64,000 nt of DNA from Azospirillum sp. (GTDB lineage: Bacteria > Pseudomonadota > Alphaproteobacteria > Azospirillales > Azospirillaceae): assembly GCA_027486405.1 (NCBI GenBank), contig JAIXPD010000060.1, forward strand, positions 1 through 64,000, in the 5' to 3' direction. This document shows, piece after piece, positions 20,199-29,871 of this stretch. Position 1 is the first letter of the stretch. Each line of letters opens with the position of its first letter. The notes beneath the pieces were generated by a model. The model saw only the letters and a program-made list of their open reading frames with translations. It did not search any database and had not been told where the DNA came from. Position numbers and translations under genes: made by a program.

Positions 20199-20256
20199 GC
20201 CGATCCGGCTCCCGCGTTTTCGGACCATCGGCTCATCGACCTTGGGGTTATCCATC

Positions 20257-22695
20257 ATGTTGGCAACGATCCGAAGCAAGCTGGTTGCAGGGTTGGCGGC
20301 GGCGGTCGTCGTCTCGTCGATTCCCGGTGTGGTCGGCTATTTTGCCACCGGCCGCATGTCGGCGGAGGTGGATGACACGCTGAACGCCGATGTTCCGAAA
20401 CTGCACATGGAGCAACTGGCCAACGCCCGCGCCCTGAAATCCATCATCGCGGTGCAGCGCATCCTGCGCGGGACCGTCGCCGACCCGGCGGCGGTCAAGG
20501 CGTTGGACGAGGAACTGGCCCTGGCCGACATGGACCTGACCATGCTGCGCGACGGCACGGATTCGGAGGCGTTCCGCTCGTCGCCCGCTGGGAAACTCTA
20601 CGCGGAAAAGGGCGTCAAACTGTTCATTCCCCAGACGGCGGTCGGCGACACCGCCGCGCTGGCGGAAAAGGCGCGGTCGGCGATGGCCGCCTTTGCCACC
20701 CAGGCCCGCGCCGTGGTCGCCCTGCACGACACCCGCCTGTCCTACACCTTCACCCTCAACGAGATGGTGTATGACGTCGGGCAATACGCCTATTTGCTGA
20801 AAGCCCGGCAGTCGCAATGGGTGGAGGCGTTGGGCGAGGCGGCGCGGTTCGACACGCCGTTTTCGGGCAACATTGACCCGGAGAAGAGCGACTTCGCCAC
20901 GATGGCGCGGATCTACACCCCGAAGGATGCCAAGCTCGCCAAGCTGTTCGCCAATTTCACCAAGTTGGATCGGCAGGTGCACGACACCGCCCGCCAGATC
21001 AACGCGGCGTCAACCGACAACAAGCAGTCCATTTTTGACAAGCAGCGAGGCCGCTCGATCCAGCAGGCGTCTCACGCGCTGGACCAGATCATTGAATACA
21101 TCGTGCCGGTGATGGTGGACCTGCGTGGCAAGGAGCGTGAGGCATTGGCCGCGCTCGACCGTGCTTATCTTGATCTGCAAGCCGCGTTGGAGCCGCTGCA
21201 AGAGGTTGGTCAGCGGGGCGTGGATGAGGGAACGACCGAGGTGGCCGCGCTGCGCGATCAGGCGCAATGGGTGTCGATCGTGGCCACTCTGGCCGGTCTG
21301 CTCGTGGCGGCGCTGGTGGCGACGCTGCTGAGCCGGGCGTTGTCCGCGCCGTTGGGCCGGATCACGGCGGTGATGGGCCGTCTGGCCGGTGGCGACACCA
21401 GCGTGACCGTGCCGGAGCTTCATCGTGGCGGCGAGATCGGCGCGATGGCGGCGGCGGTGGGTCAATTCCTGAAAAACGCCCAGGACAACGACCGCCTGCG
21501 CGCCGATCAGGAACGGATGCGCGAGCAGGCCGAGGAGCAGCGCGTCGCCGCGTTGGAGTCGATGGCGAGCACGGTGGAGCATGAAAGCCAGATCGCCGTC
21601 GGCGTGATTTCCGACCGCACCCATGAGATGACCGACAACGCCCGCCAGATGGCCGAGGCCGCCGCCCGCGTCGGTTCCCATTCGCAGGATGTGGCGTCCG
21701 CCGCCCGGCAGGCGCTGGCCAACGCCGAAAGCGTGTCGGCGGCGACCGAGGAGCTGTCGGTGTCGATCCAGGAGATCAGCCGCCAGATCAGCGGGGCCAG
21801 CGAGGCGACGCGCGAAACCGTGCAGCTCAGCGCCGAAGCCCAGCGCACGATCCTGTCGCTGAGCGACGCGGTCAGCCGGATCGGCGACATGGCCACCTTG
21901 ATCGCCAACATCGCCGGGCAAACCAATCTGCTGGCCTTGAACGCCACCATCGAAGCGGCGCGGGCGGGTGAGGCCGGCAAGGGCTTCGCCGTGGTGGCGA
22001 GCGAGGTGAAGGCGCTGGCCAACCAGACCGCCAAGGCGACCGACGACATCGCCCGCCAGATCGCCGAGGTGCGCGCCGCCACCGGGGCCGCCGTGTCGAT
22101 GGTCGACAGCATGTCGGGCCGCATCGGCGAAATCGACGTGATCGCCGGAACGGTCGCGGCGGGCGTGGCCCAGCAGGCCGCCGCCACCCGCGACATCTCC
22201 CGCAACGTCATCGAGGCGGCGTCCGCCGCGCGGCTGGTCAGCTCCCGCATCGAGGTGGTGGCGAACGACGCGCAGACGACCGGGGCCGCCGCCGAGGATG
22301 TGCGGACCAAGGCCGACGAGGTGGCGGTCAGCATCACCGGCCTGCGCACCGACATCGTCCGCGTGATCCGCACCTCCACCCGCGACGCCGACCGCCGCCG
22401 CACCCGGCGTTACGCCGTGCGCAAGGCGGGCAGCCTGGAGGTGGGAGGCCGGTCTGTGGAGGTGACGGTGGACAATCTGTCGATCGGTGGCGCGTTGCTG
22501 GCCGCCGGGCCGCAGGTGCCGCCGAACGCGCGGGTGACGCTGCGCCTGTCGGGCTACAACGCCGACATCCCGGCGATGGTCATCGGCACCGACGGCGGCG
22601 TGCGCCTGTCCTTCCTGCTGGACGCCGACGCGGAGGAGCGTTTCCGCCGCTTCTTCGAACCGCTGACCCAGGGGCTGACGCCGCTGGCCGCGTGA
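20257..22695 (+). CDS. Methyl-accepting chemotaxis protein with C-terminal PilZ domain (Tlp1-like)
   Basis: This 812-aa transmembrane chemoreceptor has TM1 at about 9-30, a long helical periplasmic sensor, TM2 at about 341-362, a HAMP domain, the signalling hairpin with the intact tip [19 protein letters not shown], and a C-terminal PilZ domain from about residue 712. The PilZ RxxxR (RRRTRR) and DNLSIGG motifs that bind cyclic di-GMP are both present. This architecture is known from Azospirillum brasilense Tlp1, an energy-taxis receptor whose c-di-GMP binding tunes CheA signalling. The ATG at 20257 places TM1 correctly. A strong terminator follows the gene. Confidence 0.93.
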   Translation: MLATIRSKLVAGLAAAVVVSSIPGVVGYFATGRMSAEVDDTLNADVPKLHMEQLANARALKSIIAVQRILRGTVADPAAVKALDEELALADMDLTMLRDGTDSEAFRSSPAGKLYAEKGVKLFIPQTAVGDTAALAEKARSAMAAFATQARAVVALHDTRLSYTFTLNEMVYDVGQYAYLLKARQSQWVEALGEAARFDTPFSGNIDPEKSDFATMARIYTPKDAKLAKLFANFTKLDRQVHDTARQINAASTDNKQSIFDKQRGRSIQQASHALDQIIEYIVPVMVDLRGKEREALAALDRAYLDLQAALEPLQEVGQRGVDEGTTEVAALRDQAQWVSIVATLAGLLVAALVATLLSRALSAPLGRITAVMGRLAGGDTSVTVPELHRGGEIGAMAAAVGQFLKNAQDNDRLRADQERMREQAEEQRVAALESMASTVEHESQIAVGVISDRTHEMTDNARQMAEAAARVGSHSQDVASAARQALANAESVSAATEELSVSIQEISRQISGASEATRETVQLSAEAQRTILSLSDAVSRIGDMATLIANIAGQTNLLALNATIEAARAGEAGKGFAVVASEVKALANQTAKATDDIARQIAEVRAATGAAVSMVDSMSGRIGEIDVIAGTVAAGVAQQAAATRDISRNVIEAASAARLVSSRIEVVANDAQTTGAAAEDVRTKADEVAVSITGLRTDIVRVIRTSTRDADRRRTRRYAVRKAGSLEVGGRSVEVTVDNLSIGGALLAAGPQVPPNARVTLRLSGYNADIPAMVIGTDGGVRLSFLLDADAEERFRRFFEPLTQGLTPLAA

Positions 22696-22736
22696 CGATC
22701 CGGCTTTATCCGCCCCGCCTTGTCCGATGCGCCTTG

Positions 22737-22775
22737 AACACCCCCGCAGCCTGAAGTGCGGGGGTGTTTCGTTTT
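22737..22775. terminator. Rho-independent terminator between convergent genes
   Basis: AACACCCCCGCA (22737-22748) and TGCGGGGGTGTT (22757-22768) form a perfect 12-bp stem with an 8-nt loop, followed on the plus strand by TCGTTTT. It ends the chemoreceptor transcript and may also work for the convergent MFS operon. Confidence 0.9.
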
Positions 22776-22798
22776 CAGCGAAAGGGTCTGCGTGACGG

Positions 22799-24076
22799 TC
22801 AGCGGGTTTCGGACAGGCGGTCGATCCGGCGCAGGGCCGGGAACAGCCAGGCCCAGGCCCCCGCCAGCGCCACCGCGCCGACGCCACCGGCCACCGCCGC
22901 CGGAACGACGCCAAAGGCCGCCGCCGCCGCCCCGGATTCGAACTCGCCCAACTGGTTCGACGCGCCGATGAACAGCGACGTCACCGCCCCCACCCGCCCG
23001 CGCATGTCATCGGGCGTGGCGAGTTGGATCAAGGTCTGGCGCACGAACATGCTGACCTGATCGGTGGCCCCAACCGCCAGCAGGGCGACGAAGGACAGGA
23101 CCGGATCGGTGGACAGGCCAAAGACGATGGTGGCCAGACCAAAGCCGCCGACGGCGATCAGCATCCAGCGCCCGGCGTGGCGCTGCACCCCCCAGCGGGT
23201 GATCGCCACCGCCATCACCAGCGCGCCCAGCGCCGGGGCGCTGCGCAGCAACCCCAGCCCCCAGGGGCCGACGTGCAGGATGTCGCGGGCGTAGATCGGC
23301 AACAGCGCCGTCGCCCCGCCCAGCAGCACGGCGAAGAGATCGAGCGAGATCGCCCCCAGAATCTCCGGACGGCTGCGGATGAAGGACGCCCCGGCCAGCA
23401 GGGTGGACCAGCTCATGGCCCGGCGCACCATCATCACCGGGCGCGGGCGGGTCGCCAGGATCAACAGCACCGCCACCAGCAGCATCGCCGCGCTGACGCC
23501 ATAGACCACCGCCGGACCGGCGATGTAGAGCAAGCCGCCCAGCGCCGGGCCGGAAATCTGCGCCACCTGGATGGCGGAGGATTGCCAGCCGATGGCGTTC
23601 GGCAAATCCTCCACCGGGACGGTGGCCGACAGCAGGGCCTGATTCGCCGGTCCCTCGAACGCCTTGGCCGCACCGATCAGGGCGACGGTGGCGAAGATCG
23701 CCGTTGGCGACAAGGCCCCGGCCATGGTCGCCACAAACAGCCCGAACACCGCCGCGCATTCCACCGCCAGCGCGGCGAACAACACCCGCTTGCGGTCGTG
23801 GTTGTCCACCACATGCCCGGCGAACAGCAGCAGGGCCAGCGACGGCAGGAACTGGCTCAACCCGACCAGACCCAAATCCAGCGCGCTGCCGGTCAGGTCG
23901 TACATCTGCCAACCCACCGCCACCACCTGCATCTGAATCGCCAGCATGGCGCAGACGCGCGCGCTCCAGAACAGGGCAAAGGCGCGGTGACGGAAGGCCG
24001 AACGGAAGGATCCGTCGGTTGTGGATTTGCCAGTTGTGGATTCGCCGGTTGTGCCGGATGAGGGCGCTGCGGTCAT
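22799..24076 (-). CDS. MFS transporter, EntS/MFS_3-like
   Basis: This 425-aa inner-membrane protein has about twelve hydrophobic helices and the EntS-type MFS_3 layout (FWSARVCAMLAIQMQVVAVGWQMYDLTGSA at the start, DDMRGRVGAVTSLFIGASNQLGEFESG late). Members export siderophores or drugs; the substrate here is unknown. The ATG at 24076 overlaps the stop of the thiolase-like gene, so it is the last gene of the bioMNY operon. Its first 22 residues are a Thr/Gly/Ser-rich near-repeat (GTTGESTTGKSTTDGS) encoded by a degenerate DNA tandem repeat. In this context an exporter of a fatty acyl or biotin-related compound is possible but unproven. Confidence 0.85.
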   Translation of the reverse strand: MTAAPSSGTTGESTTGKSTTDGSFRSAFRHRAFALFWSARVCAMLAIQMQVVAVGWQMYDLTGSALDLGLVGLSQFLPSLALLLFAGHVVDNHDRKRVLFAALAVECAAVFGLFVATMAGALSPTAIFATVALIGAAKAFEGPANQALLSATVPVEDLPNAIGWQSSAIQVAQISGPALGGLLYIAGPAVVYGVSAAMLLVAVLLILATRPRPVMMVRRAMSWSTLLAGASFIRSRPEILGAISLDLFAVLLGGATALLPIYARDILHVGPWGLGLLRSAPALGALVMAVAITRWGVQRHAGRWMLIAVGGFGLATIVFGLSTDPVLSFVALLAVGATDQVSMFVRQTLIQLATPDDMRGRVGAVTSLFIGASNQLGEFESGAAAAAFGVVPAAVAGGVGAVALAGAWAWLFPALRRIDRLSETR

Positions 24077-25275
24077 GACATCGTTTCCACCAAGGTTGCC
24101 AACCCCAAACCGCCCCCGATGCCCAACGTGGCAAGGCCGCGCCGGGGCCGATCCGGGCCGGTTGGGAAGAGAAGGTCGCTGAACAGGAGTTCGCTGAACA
24201 GTCGGGTCATCAGAATGGCCCCCGACGCGCCATAGGGGTGGCCGAGCGCCAAGGCCCCGCCGCCCACGCACACCCGATCCGCGTCCAGCCCCAGCGCGTC
24301 GAGGCAGGCCAGGACCTGGGCGGCGAACGCCTCGTTGAACTCGACACGGTCGATGGTGTCCAGGCTCAGGCCGGGCAGGCTCAGGCCGGGGTGACGGGCC
24401 AGCAGTTTGCGCACCGCCGGAATCGGGCCGGTGCCGAGCAGATGGGGATCGACGCCCGCCGCCTGGGAATCGACGACCCACAGGCCGGGTGGTCCGCCCA
24501 ACGACCGATGGATCCGTTCCGACACGACAACGACCGCCGCCGCGCCGTCGTTGATCGGGCAGGCGTTGCCCGCCGTCACGGTTCCGTTTTCGCGGAAGAC
24601 CGGGCGCAGGCGGGCCAGCCGCTCCAGGCTGCTGTCGCGGCGCGGTCCGTCGTCGCGGTCGATGATGGTTCCGTCGGGCAGGGTGAGAGGCACGATTTCG
24701 CGAGCGAAACGACCGCTGTCCTGCGCGGCCACCGCCTTGCGATGGCTGGTCAGGGCGTAGGCGTCCTGCCGCTCGCGGGTGATGCCATGGGCGGCGGCGA
24801 CGTTTTCGGCGGCTTCACCCATTGATGGGTCGCCGATGCTTTCGGGAGCGAAACGGGCGCGGTCGTAAAAACTGGGGCTGCGGTAGAGGCTGGACGGCTT
24901 GGCGACCCGCCACGGCGCGGTGCTGGTGCTTTCCACCCCACCGGCGACGATGACCTCCCCGGCCCCGGCCTGGACCAGCCGGGCGGCGAGGTTGATCGCC
25001 TCCAGCCCCGAGCCGCATTGCCGGTCCACCGTCACCCCCGGCACGCTGACCGGCAGCCCGGCGGCCAGCGCCGACAGGCGGGCGACGTTGCCGCCGGGGC
25101 CGACGGCGTTGCCCAACAGCACCTCATCGACCGCGTCGGGTTCCAGCCCGGCGTCGGCCAGGGCGGCGCGGATCACCGGGGCGGCGAGATCCTCAACCGG
25201 CAGGTCGCGCAGGCTGCCGCCGATGCGCCCCACCGGGCTGCGCCGCGCGGCGATGATGATGGCGCGTTGGCTCAC
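24073..25275 (-). CDS. Thiolase-family protein lacking the second catalytic Cys
   Basis: This 400-aa protein has the thiolase fold. The acyl-accepting Cys87 lies in VTVDRQCGSGLEA, and NEAFAAQ and His346 (ALGHPYGASGA) are present. The final CxGGG block, normally with the base Cys, reads LATLGIGGGLG, so Gly385 replaces it (codon GGC). A proline-rich insertion precedes it. The GTG start at 25275 overlaps the ligase stop as GTGA. The set bioY, acyl-CoA ligase and thiolase matches the Bacillus yhfU-yhfT-yhfS operon, part of the biotin regulon. The likely role is with acyl-CoA linked to biotin precursor supply, but activity without the Cys is uncertain. Confidence 0.88.
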   Translation of the reverse strand: MSQRAIIIAARRSPVGRIGGSLRDLPVEDLAAPVIRAALADAGLEPDAVDEVLLGNAVGPGGNVARLSALAAGLPVSVPGVTVDRQCGSGLEAINLAARLVQAGAGEVIVAGGVESTSTAPWRVAKPSSLYRSPSFYDRARFAPESIGDPSMGEAAENVAAAHGITRERQDAYALTSHRKAVAAQDSGRFAREIVPLTLPDGTIIDRDDGPRRDSSLERLARLRPVFRENGTVTAGNACPINDGAAAVVVVSERIHRSLGGPPGLWVVDSQAAGVDPHLLGTGPIPAVRKLLARHPGLSLPGLSLDTIDRVEFNEAFAAQVLACLDALGLDADRVCVGGGALALGHPYGASGAILMTRLFSELLFSDLLFPTGPDRPRRGLATLGIGGGLGLATLVETMS

Positions 25276-26768
25276 GCAATCGCCTCCAACGCGCCGTTGC
25301 GGGCGCGGTCGCGGATGTCGGCGCGGGCGATCTTGCCGCTGCCGGTCAGGGGCATGTCGGCGGCGGCGAACAGGCGGCGGGGGGCCTTGTAGCCTTCGAG
25401 ATGGGCGTCGGACCAGGCGCGCAGTTCCTCCGCGCCGACGCGCGCCGCGCCGCGCCACCACAGCACGGCGCTGACCAGATCGCCCCAATAGGGATCGGGC
25501 AGGCCGAACACCACCGCCTCGGCCACCGCCGGATGGGCGCGCAGGACGGCTTCGACCTCCGCCGGATAGACGTTGAGGCCGCCGGAAATCAGCATGTCGC
25601 CCGCCCGCCCGATCAGACGCAACCAGCCCTGGGCGTCGATCCAGCCGAAATCGCCGACCGTGCCCCAACCGTCGCGGGCGCGGAAACCCGACCCGTCGGA
25701 CGGGCCGAGATAGCCGTCGCTCAGCATGGCGCTGCGCACCCAGACCGTGCCGGGCTGGCCCGCCGGGACCGGATGGCCGTCGTCGTCGCGCACCGACAAT
25801 TCCACCCCGTGGAAGGGACGGCCGACGCTGTCGGGCGGCGCGCCCTCGCGGGAATCGCGCAGGCTGACGAAGCTGAGTTCCGACGCGCCGTAATATTCCA
25901 GCACGATGACGCCGGGGCAGAGCGCCAGCAGGCGGTCGTGGGTGGCGGGGGCGAGCTTGGCCCCGGAGCACACCACCCGGCGCAGGGTGGGGAAGGCCAG
26001 CCCGGCGCGCTCCGCCGCGTCGAGGATGCCGACCAGCATGGTGGGAACCACCACCAGCGTGGTGAGCGCCGCCGCCGAATCGGCCAGCCGCCGGGCGGCG
26101 TCATCGGCGTCGAATTTCGCCTGGACATGCACCGTCGCCCCGGCGGACAGCCCCTCGACCGCGCCATACAGGCCCAGCCCGTGGACCAGCGGCCCCGGAA
26201 CCAGCACGCCGTCGTCGAGGCCGATGCCGAACTCCACCCGGCTGGCGTCGAGCGTGGCGAGCCAGGAAGCCTGATTGCGGATGAACGCCTTGGGCCGTCC
26301 GGTGGTTCCGGAGGTGAAACCGATCAGAAAGGGGGTGGCCGGATCGACGGGGGGGAGATCAAGGGGAGGTAGGTCGGCGTCGCCGCCCCGTTGTGCGGCC
26401 AGCCAGTCGGCGACCGTCGATTCGTCGAGCAACGCATCAGGGTGCAGGGTGTCGAGCGCGGCGGCGCTTTGCTCCGAGCTCCATTTCGGGTCGAGCAGGG
26501 CGACGATGCCGCCCGCCGCCACCGTGCCGAGGAACAGAATCAGCAGTTCGGCCCGGTTGCCGAGCCGCAGGGCGACGCGCGGCGGCGCGTCGTCGCCCGT
26601 CGCGGATTTGGCTGCGGCCAACGCCCACACCCCCGCCCCGGCCTGTTGCACGCGCGCCAACAGCGCGCCATAGGTCAGCGGCGCGTCGGGTCCAGCGCCG
26701 GTGACGATCAGGGCGGGGTGGTCCGGGGCGCGGCTGGCGGCCTCGGCAAAGGGGCGGGCGAGGCTCAT
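25272..26768 (-). CDS. Acyl-CoA ligase (AMP-forming), YhfT-like
   Basis: This 498-aa enzyme adenylates a carboxylic acid and transfers it to CoA. The P-loop FTSGTTGRPKAF, the YGASELSFVSL motif, GDFGWID and the C-terminal hinge RLIGRAGDMLISGGLNVYP are intact, as is the catalytic Lys in GSGKIAR. Its position between bioY and a thiolase gene points to the YhfT-type ligases associated with biotin uptake. The acid substrate cannot be read from the sequence; a medium- or long-chain fatty acid or a pimelate-like acid is possible. The ATG at 26768 lies 20 bp after bioY. Confidence 0.9.
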   Translation of the reverse strand: MSLARPFAEAASRAPDHPALIVTGAGPDAPLTYGALLARVQQAGAGVWALAAAKSATGDDAPPRVALRLGNRAELLILFLGTVAAGGIVALLDPKWSSEQSAAALDTLHPDALLDESTVADWLAAQRGGDADLPPLDLPPVDPATPFLIGFTSGTTGRPKAFIRNQASWLATLDASRVEFGIGLDDGVLVPGPLVHGLGLYGAVEGLSAGATVHVQAKFDADDAARRLADSAAALTTLVVVPTMLVGILDAAERAGLAFPTLRRVVCSGAKLAPATHDRLLALCPGVIVLEYYGASELSFVSLRDSREGAPPDSVGRPFHGVELSVRDDDGHPVPAGQPGTVWVRSAMLSDGYLGPSDGSGFRARDGWGTVGDFGWIDAQGWLRLIGRAGDMLISGGLNVYPAEVEAVLRAHPAVAEAVVFGLPDPYWGDLVSAVLWWRGAARVGAEELRAWSDAHLEGYKAPRRLFAAADMPLTGSGKIARADIRDRARNGALEAIA

Positions 26769-26788
26769 TCCCTAAGGTCGCCGGTTGG

Positions 26789-27340
26789 TCAGGCGTGGGC
26801 GGTCGGCAGGACACCGGCCCGGCGCACGGCGGCGGCGGCGGCGGCGGCCACACCGGCCTTGATGAGATCGCCGGGGATGAAGGCCAGCATGGCGGTCACG
26901 GCCTTCTCCAGCGGCATGCCCGCCACCACCGACAGCCAGGGGATGCCACCGGCGTAGACGGCCAGGATGCCGCCCGCCACGCAGACCGCGAACAGGCGCA
27001 GCGGGTTGGCCCCGGTGGCGAAGCGTTCGGCCAGCAGGCCGGTGACGAAGGCCCCGACCGGGAAGGCCAGGATGAAGCCGCCCGACGGCCCCAGGATCAC
27101 GCCGATGCCGCCACGGCCACCGGCCAGCAGCGGCAGACCGGCGGCGACCAGCAGCACGAACAGCAGCAGCGCCAGACCGCCGCGCTTGGCCCCCAGCAGC
27201 GCGCCCGCCAGCATCACGCCCAGCGATTGCGCGGTGATCGGCACGGGCAGGAAGCCCAGCGGAATGGGGGGAGCCATGCCCAAACCAGCCACGAGGGCGG
27301 CGAACAGGGCGCTGAGGACGAGATCGCGGGTGGTCAACAT
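26789..27340 (-). CDS. bioY: Biotin ECF transporter substrate-binding subunit BioY
   Basis: This 183-aa membrane protein is the S-component that captures biotin. Family motifs include PVPITAQSLGVMLAGALLG near residue 32, the GLPLLAGGRGG block and ILGPSGGF, with six hydrophobic helices. Its start overlaps the end of bioN by seven bases, so the three subunits are translationally coupled. No BioR-type operator (TTATCTATAA or close) is visible before bioM. Confidence 0.94.
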   Translation of the reverse strand: MLTTRDLVLSALFAALVAGLGMAPPIPLGFLPVPITAQSLGVMLAGALLGAKRGGLALLLFVLLVAAGLPLLAGGRGGIGVILGPSGGFILAFPVGAFVTGLLAERFATGANPLRLFAVCVAGGILAVYAGGIPWLSVVAGMPLEKAVTAMLAFIPGDLIKAGVAAAAAAAVRRAGVLPTAHA

Positions 27341-28011
27341 GGGGGCTGCGCTTCCTTATCGTTGGGACCGACGGCATCATTTGGACGGACGTCCGGGCGA
27401 GCGTCGTCGGTCGGGTCATACCCCCGCGCCTCCAGCGCGGCGGTGAGATCATCGGCCAAGCGGAGAATCTTGACCAGCAGCGGAACGAACAGGGCGGCTA
27501 TGCTCCGTTCGACGCCGCGCGCCTGTTGCGCCATCCGCACCTCGCGCACCTGTTCGGCCAGCAGCGGGATGAAACGGATGGTCAGGGCCAGCATCAGCGC
27601 CAGCTTGGCCGGGTTCACCCCCAGCGGGCGCAGGATGGCGAAGACCCGCTCGAAGAGATCCACCATGGCGGCGACCTTGGTGGTCAGCGTCACCAGCGTG
27701 GCCAGCAGGATCAGCGCGGCGAAGCGGGCGACGGCGGCCAGCGTGTCCGCCCAGCCGGTCCCGGCCACCAGCGCCTGCACCCCGAACAGCAACCCCAGCA
27801 TCAGCACCGGCGCGCGCAACTCGCGCAACACCCGCCCCAGCGGCAGCTTGGCCAGCCACAGGGCGACCAGCCCCAACAACCCGGCGGCCAGCGCCCCGAC
27901 CGCACCGGGCAGCGCCAGCACCAGCAGCGTTGCCGCCAGCAGCCCGCCCATCTTCACCCCGGCCCCCAGCCGGTGGACGGGCGAATCCCGGTGCAGATAG
28001 AGGCCCAGCAT
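27334..28011 (-). CDS. bioN: Biotin ECF transporter membrane-coupling subunit BioN
   Basis: This 225-aa EcfT/CbiQ-family protein couples the ATPase to BioY. Two Ala-Arg-Gly motifs that bind the ATPase are present, AQQARGVE near 165 and LEARGYDP near 199. Several hydrophobic helices precede them. It overlaps bioM by one base and bioY by seven. The C-terminal tail (about 205-225) is hydrophilic, Asp/Pro-rich and probably disordered. Confidence 0.92.
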   Translation of the reverse strand: MLGLYLHRDSPVHRLGAGVKMGGLLAATLLVLALPGAVGALAAGLLGLVALWLAKLPLGRVLRELRAPVLMLGLLFGVQALVAGTGWADTLAAVARFAALILLATLVTLTTKVAAMVDLFERVFAILRPLGVNPAKLALMLALTIRFIPLLAEQVREVRMAQQARGVERSIAALFVPLLVKILRLADDLTAALEARGYDPTDDARPDVRPNDAVGPNDKEAQPPC

Positions 28012-28697
28012 CAGCCCAACCGCGCGACATAGGCGGGAACGGCGACCGACGGCGCGTCGTCGATCACGACGCGGCCATCCTCCAGCACCAGGACGCGGTC
28101 GAAATCCATCACCATGTCCAGATCATGGGTGACGACGATGGCGTGTTGCGGCAACGCGCGGATGGCCTGGATCACCGTGCGGCGGTTGCGCAGGTCGAGC
28201 AGCGTCGTCGGCTCGTCGAACACCACATGGGCGGGGTCGAGCACCAGCACCCCGGCGATGGCGAGAAGCTGCTTTTCCCCGCCGCTCAACTGGTGGGCGG
28301 GCTGGTGGCGGTAGCGGGTGAGGGCGTAGCGGTCCAGCGCCGCCGTCACCCGGCGGGCGATTTCGTCCTTGGCCACCTTGCGCGCCTTCAGGCCAAAGCC
28401 GACATCCTCCTCCACCGTCGGGTAGACGATCTGCACGTCGGGGTTCTGGAAGACGAAGCCGACGCGCTGGCGCACCGCCCGCCCGTCGCGCCGGGTGTCC
28501 AGCCCGTCCACCGTCACCGTCCCGGCGCTGGGCAGGATCAGCCCGTTCAGCATCCGGGCCAGCGTGCTTTTGCCCGACCCGTTGCCGCCGAGGATGGCGA
28601 TGCGCCGCTCTGTCAGCGTCAGGGACAAGTCGCGCAACACGGTGCGGTCGCCATAGGCGTGGGAGACGGCGCGAAGCGTGATCGACGGGCTGGGCAT
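28011..28697 (-). CDS. bioM: Biotin ECF transporter ATPase BioM
   Basis: This 228-aa ATPase has Walker A GGNGSGKST, Q-loop FVFQNPDVQIVYPTVEEDV, signature LSGGEKQLLA, Walker B HVVFDEPTTLLDLRN and the H-loop VVTHDLDMV, all intact. It is the first gene of the operon bioM-bioN-bioY-ligase-thiolase-MFS. A single ATPase serves the complex, as in other BioMNY systems. Confidence 0.93.
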   Translation of the reverse strand: MPSPSITLRAVSHAYGDRTVLRDLSLTLTERRIAILGGNGSGKSTLARMLNGLILPSAGTVTVDGLDTRRDGRAVRQRVGFVFQNPDVQIVYPTVEEDVGFGLKARKVAKDEIARRVTAALDRYALTRYRHQPAHQLSGGEKQLLAIAGVLVLDPAHVVFDEPTTLLDLRNRRTVIQAIRALPQHAIVVTHDLDMVMDFDRVLVLEDGRVVIDDAPSVAVPAYVARLG

Positions 28698-28761
28698 GGG
28701 GTGGTTGGGCTTGTGTGACGGTATTGTTGCGTGTGCGAACGCTGTCTTACCGGCTTTGCCC

Positions 28762-29742
28762 TCAGCCCGCCAGCACGACCTTGGACCGACGGCCCGGCGT
28801 TTCGGCCAGCCGCATCGCCTCGGCCACCTCGGCCAGGGGGACGGGTGGGGCGGCGGTCAGGGTCAAGGCCCCGCTCTCAACCCGCGCCATCAGGGCGGCA
28901 AAGGCGGCGTGCCACTCGTCGGCTGTGCAGCGGTCCACCCAGCGTTTCAGCCAAAAGCTCAGCACCCGCACCCCGCGCGCGGCGGCGGCGGGCAGATCGG
29001 TGGGGATCAACGACCCGGAGAGCAGGCCATACGTCACCAGCGTGCCGCCGGGGGCGATGTGGTCGACCAGCGCCGCCCCCTCCGCCCCGCCGATGGCGTC
29101 GAGCGCGGCGGCGGCCCCGCGCCCGTCGGTCAGGGCGGCGACTGTGGTGGCCAGATCCTCCCGCGCGCTGTTGACCACGGCGGTGGCCCCCAGCGCCAGT
29201 ACGTCGTCGCGCGCGTCGTCACGGCGAACCACGGCGATCAGGCGCAGCCCCAGCGCCCGCGCGGTCTGGGCAGCGATCCGCCCGCAGGCCGAGGCCCCGG
29301 CGGTGACGATCACCGTGTCCCCCGCCCGCAAGGTCAATTCACGCGTCAGCAGCCGGTCGATGGTCAACGGGTTGATGTAGCATTGGGTCGCCACCGCGTC
29401 GGGGATGGCGTCGGGGACCGGAACCGCCCAGCGGGCCGGGCTGGCGATCAGCTCCGCCCAGGTGCCGGTTCCGCGCAGGGGCAGCACCCGCCGCCCGATC
29501 CAGTCGGCCGACACGCCGTCGCCCACCGCCACCACCCGCCCGACCGCCTCGAACCCCGGGACAAAGGGCAGGGCGGTGGCCTGGGCGTAGGTGCCGCGCA
29601 CGGTCAGCAGATCGGACGGGTTGACGCTGGCCGCCGCCATCCGCACCAGCAGGTCGCCGGGGCCGGGGGCCGGGTCCGGCCGGTCGCACAGGCGCAGCAC
29701 GCGCGCCGGATCGCCGAACTGGTCGCAGATAATCGCCCGCAT
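28762..29742 (-). CDS. Quinone oxidoreductase/enoyl reductase-like MDR protein
   Basis: This 326-aa NAD(P)H-dependent reductase belongs to the zinc-free branch of the medium-chain dehydrogenase superfamily, near mitochondrial-type enoyl-CoA reductase and quinone oxidoreductase. Visible features are MAAASVNPSDLLTVRGTY, the nucleotide-binding segment VTAGASACGRIAAQTARALG and the C-terminal SKVVL ending. No structural or catalytic zinc ligands are seen. It stands alone between bioM (64 bp) and gbcB (129 bp), all on the minus strand. The substrate cannot be assigned. Confidence 0.82.
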   Translation of the reverse strand: MRAIICDQFGDPARVLRLCDRPDPAPGPGDLLVRMAAASVNPSDLLTVRGTYAQATALPFVPGFEAVGRVVAVGDGVSADWIGRRVLPLRGTGTWAELIASPARWAVPVPDAIPDAVATQCYINPLTIDRLLTRELTLRAGDTVIVTAGASACGRIAAQTARALGLRLIAVVRRDDARDDVLALGATAVVNSAREDLATTVAALTDGRGAAAALDAIGGAEGAALVDHIAPGGTLVTYGLLSGSLIPTDLPAAAARGVRVLSFWLKRWVDRCTADEWHAAFAALMARVESGALTLTAAPPVPLAEVAEAMRLAETPGRRSKVVLAG

Positions 29743-29871
29743 GGCCGGTCGCTCCCCGATGTCGAGACGACGCCTTCATGCCGGGTTGCGCCCGCGCTGT
29801 CGAGAGCGCAGACGGGCGGGGACCGGAATGGCTCCCGCCCGCCAAAAGGGGCCGTCGGTCTGACCAGGGGG

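Noticed and set aside
28698-28761. BioR operator before bioM
   Set aside because: No TTATCTATAA-like dyad is present in the gap.
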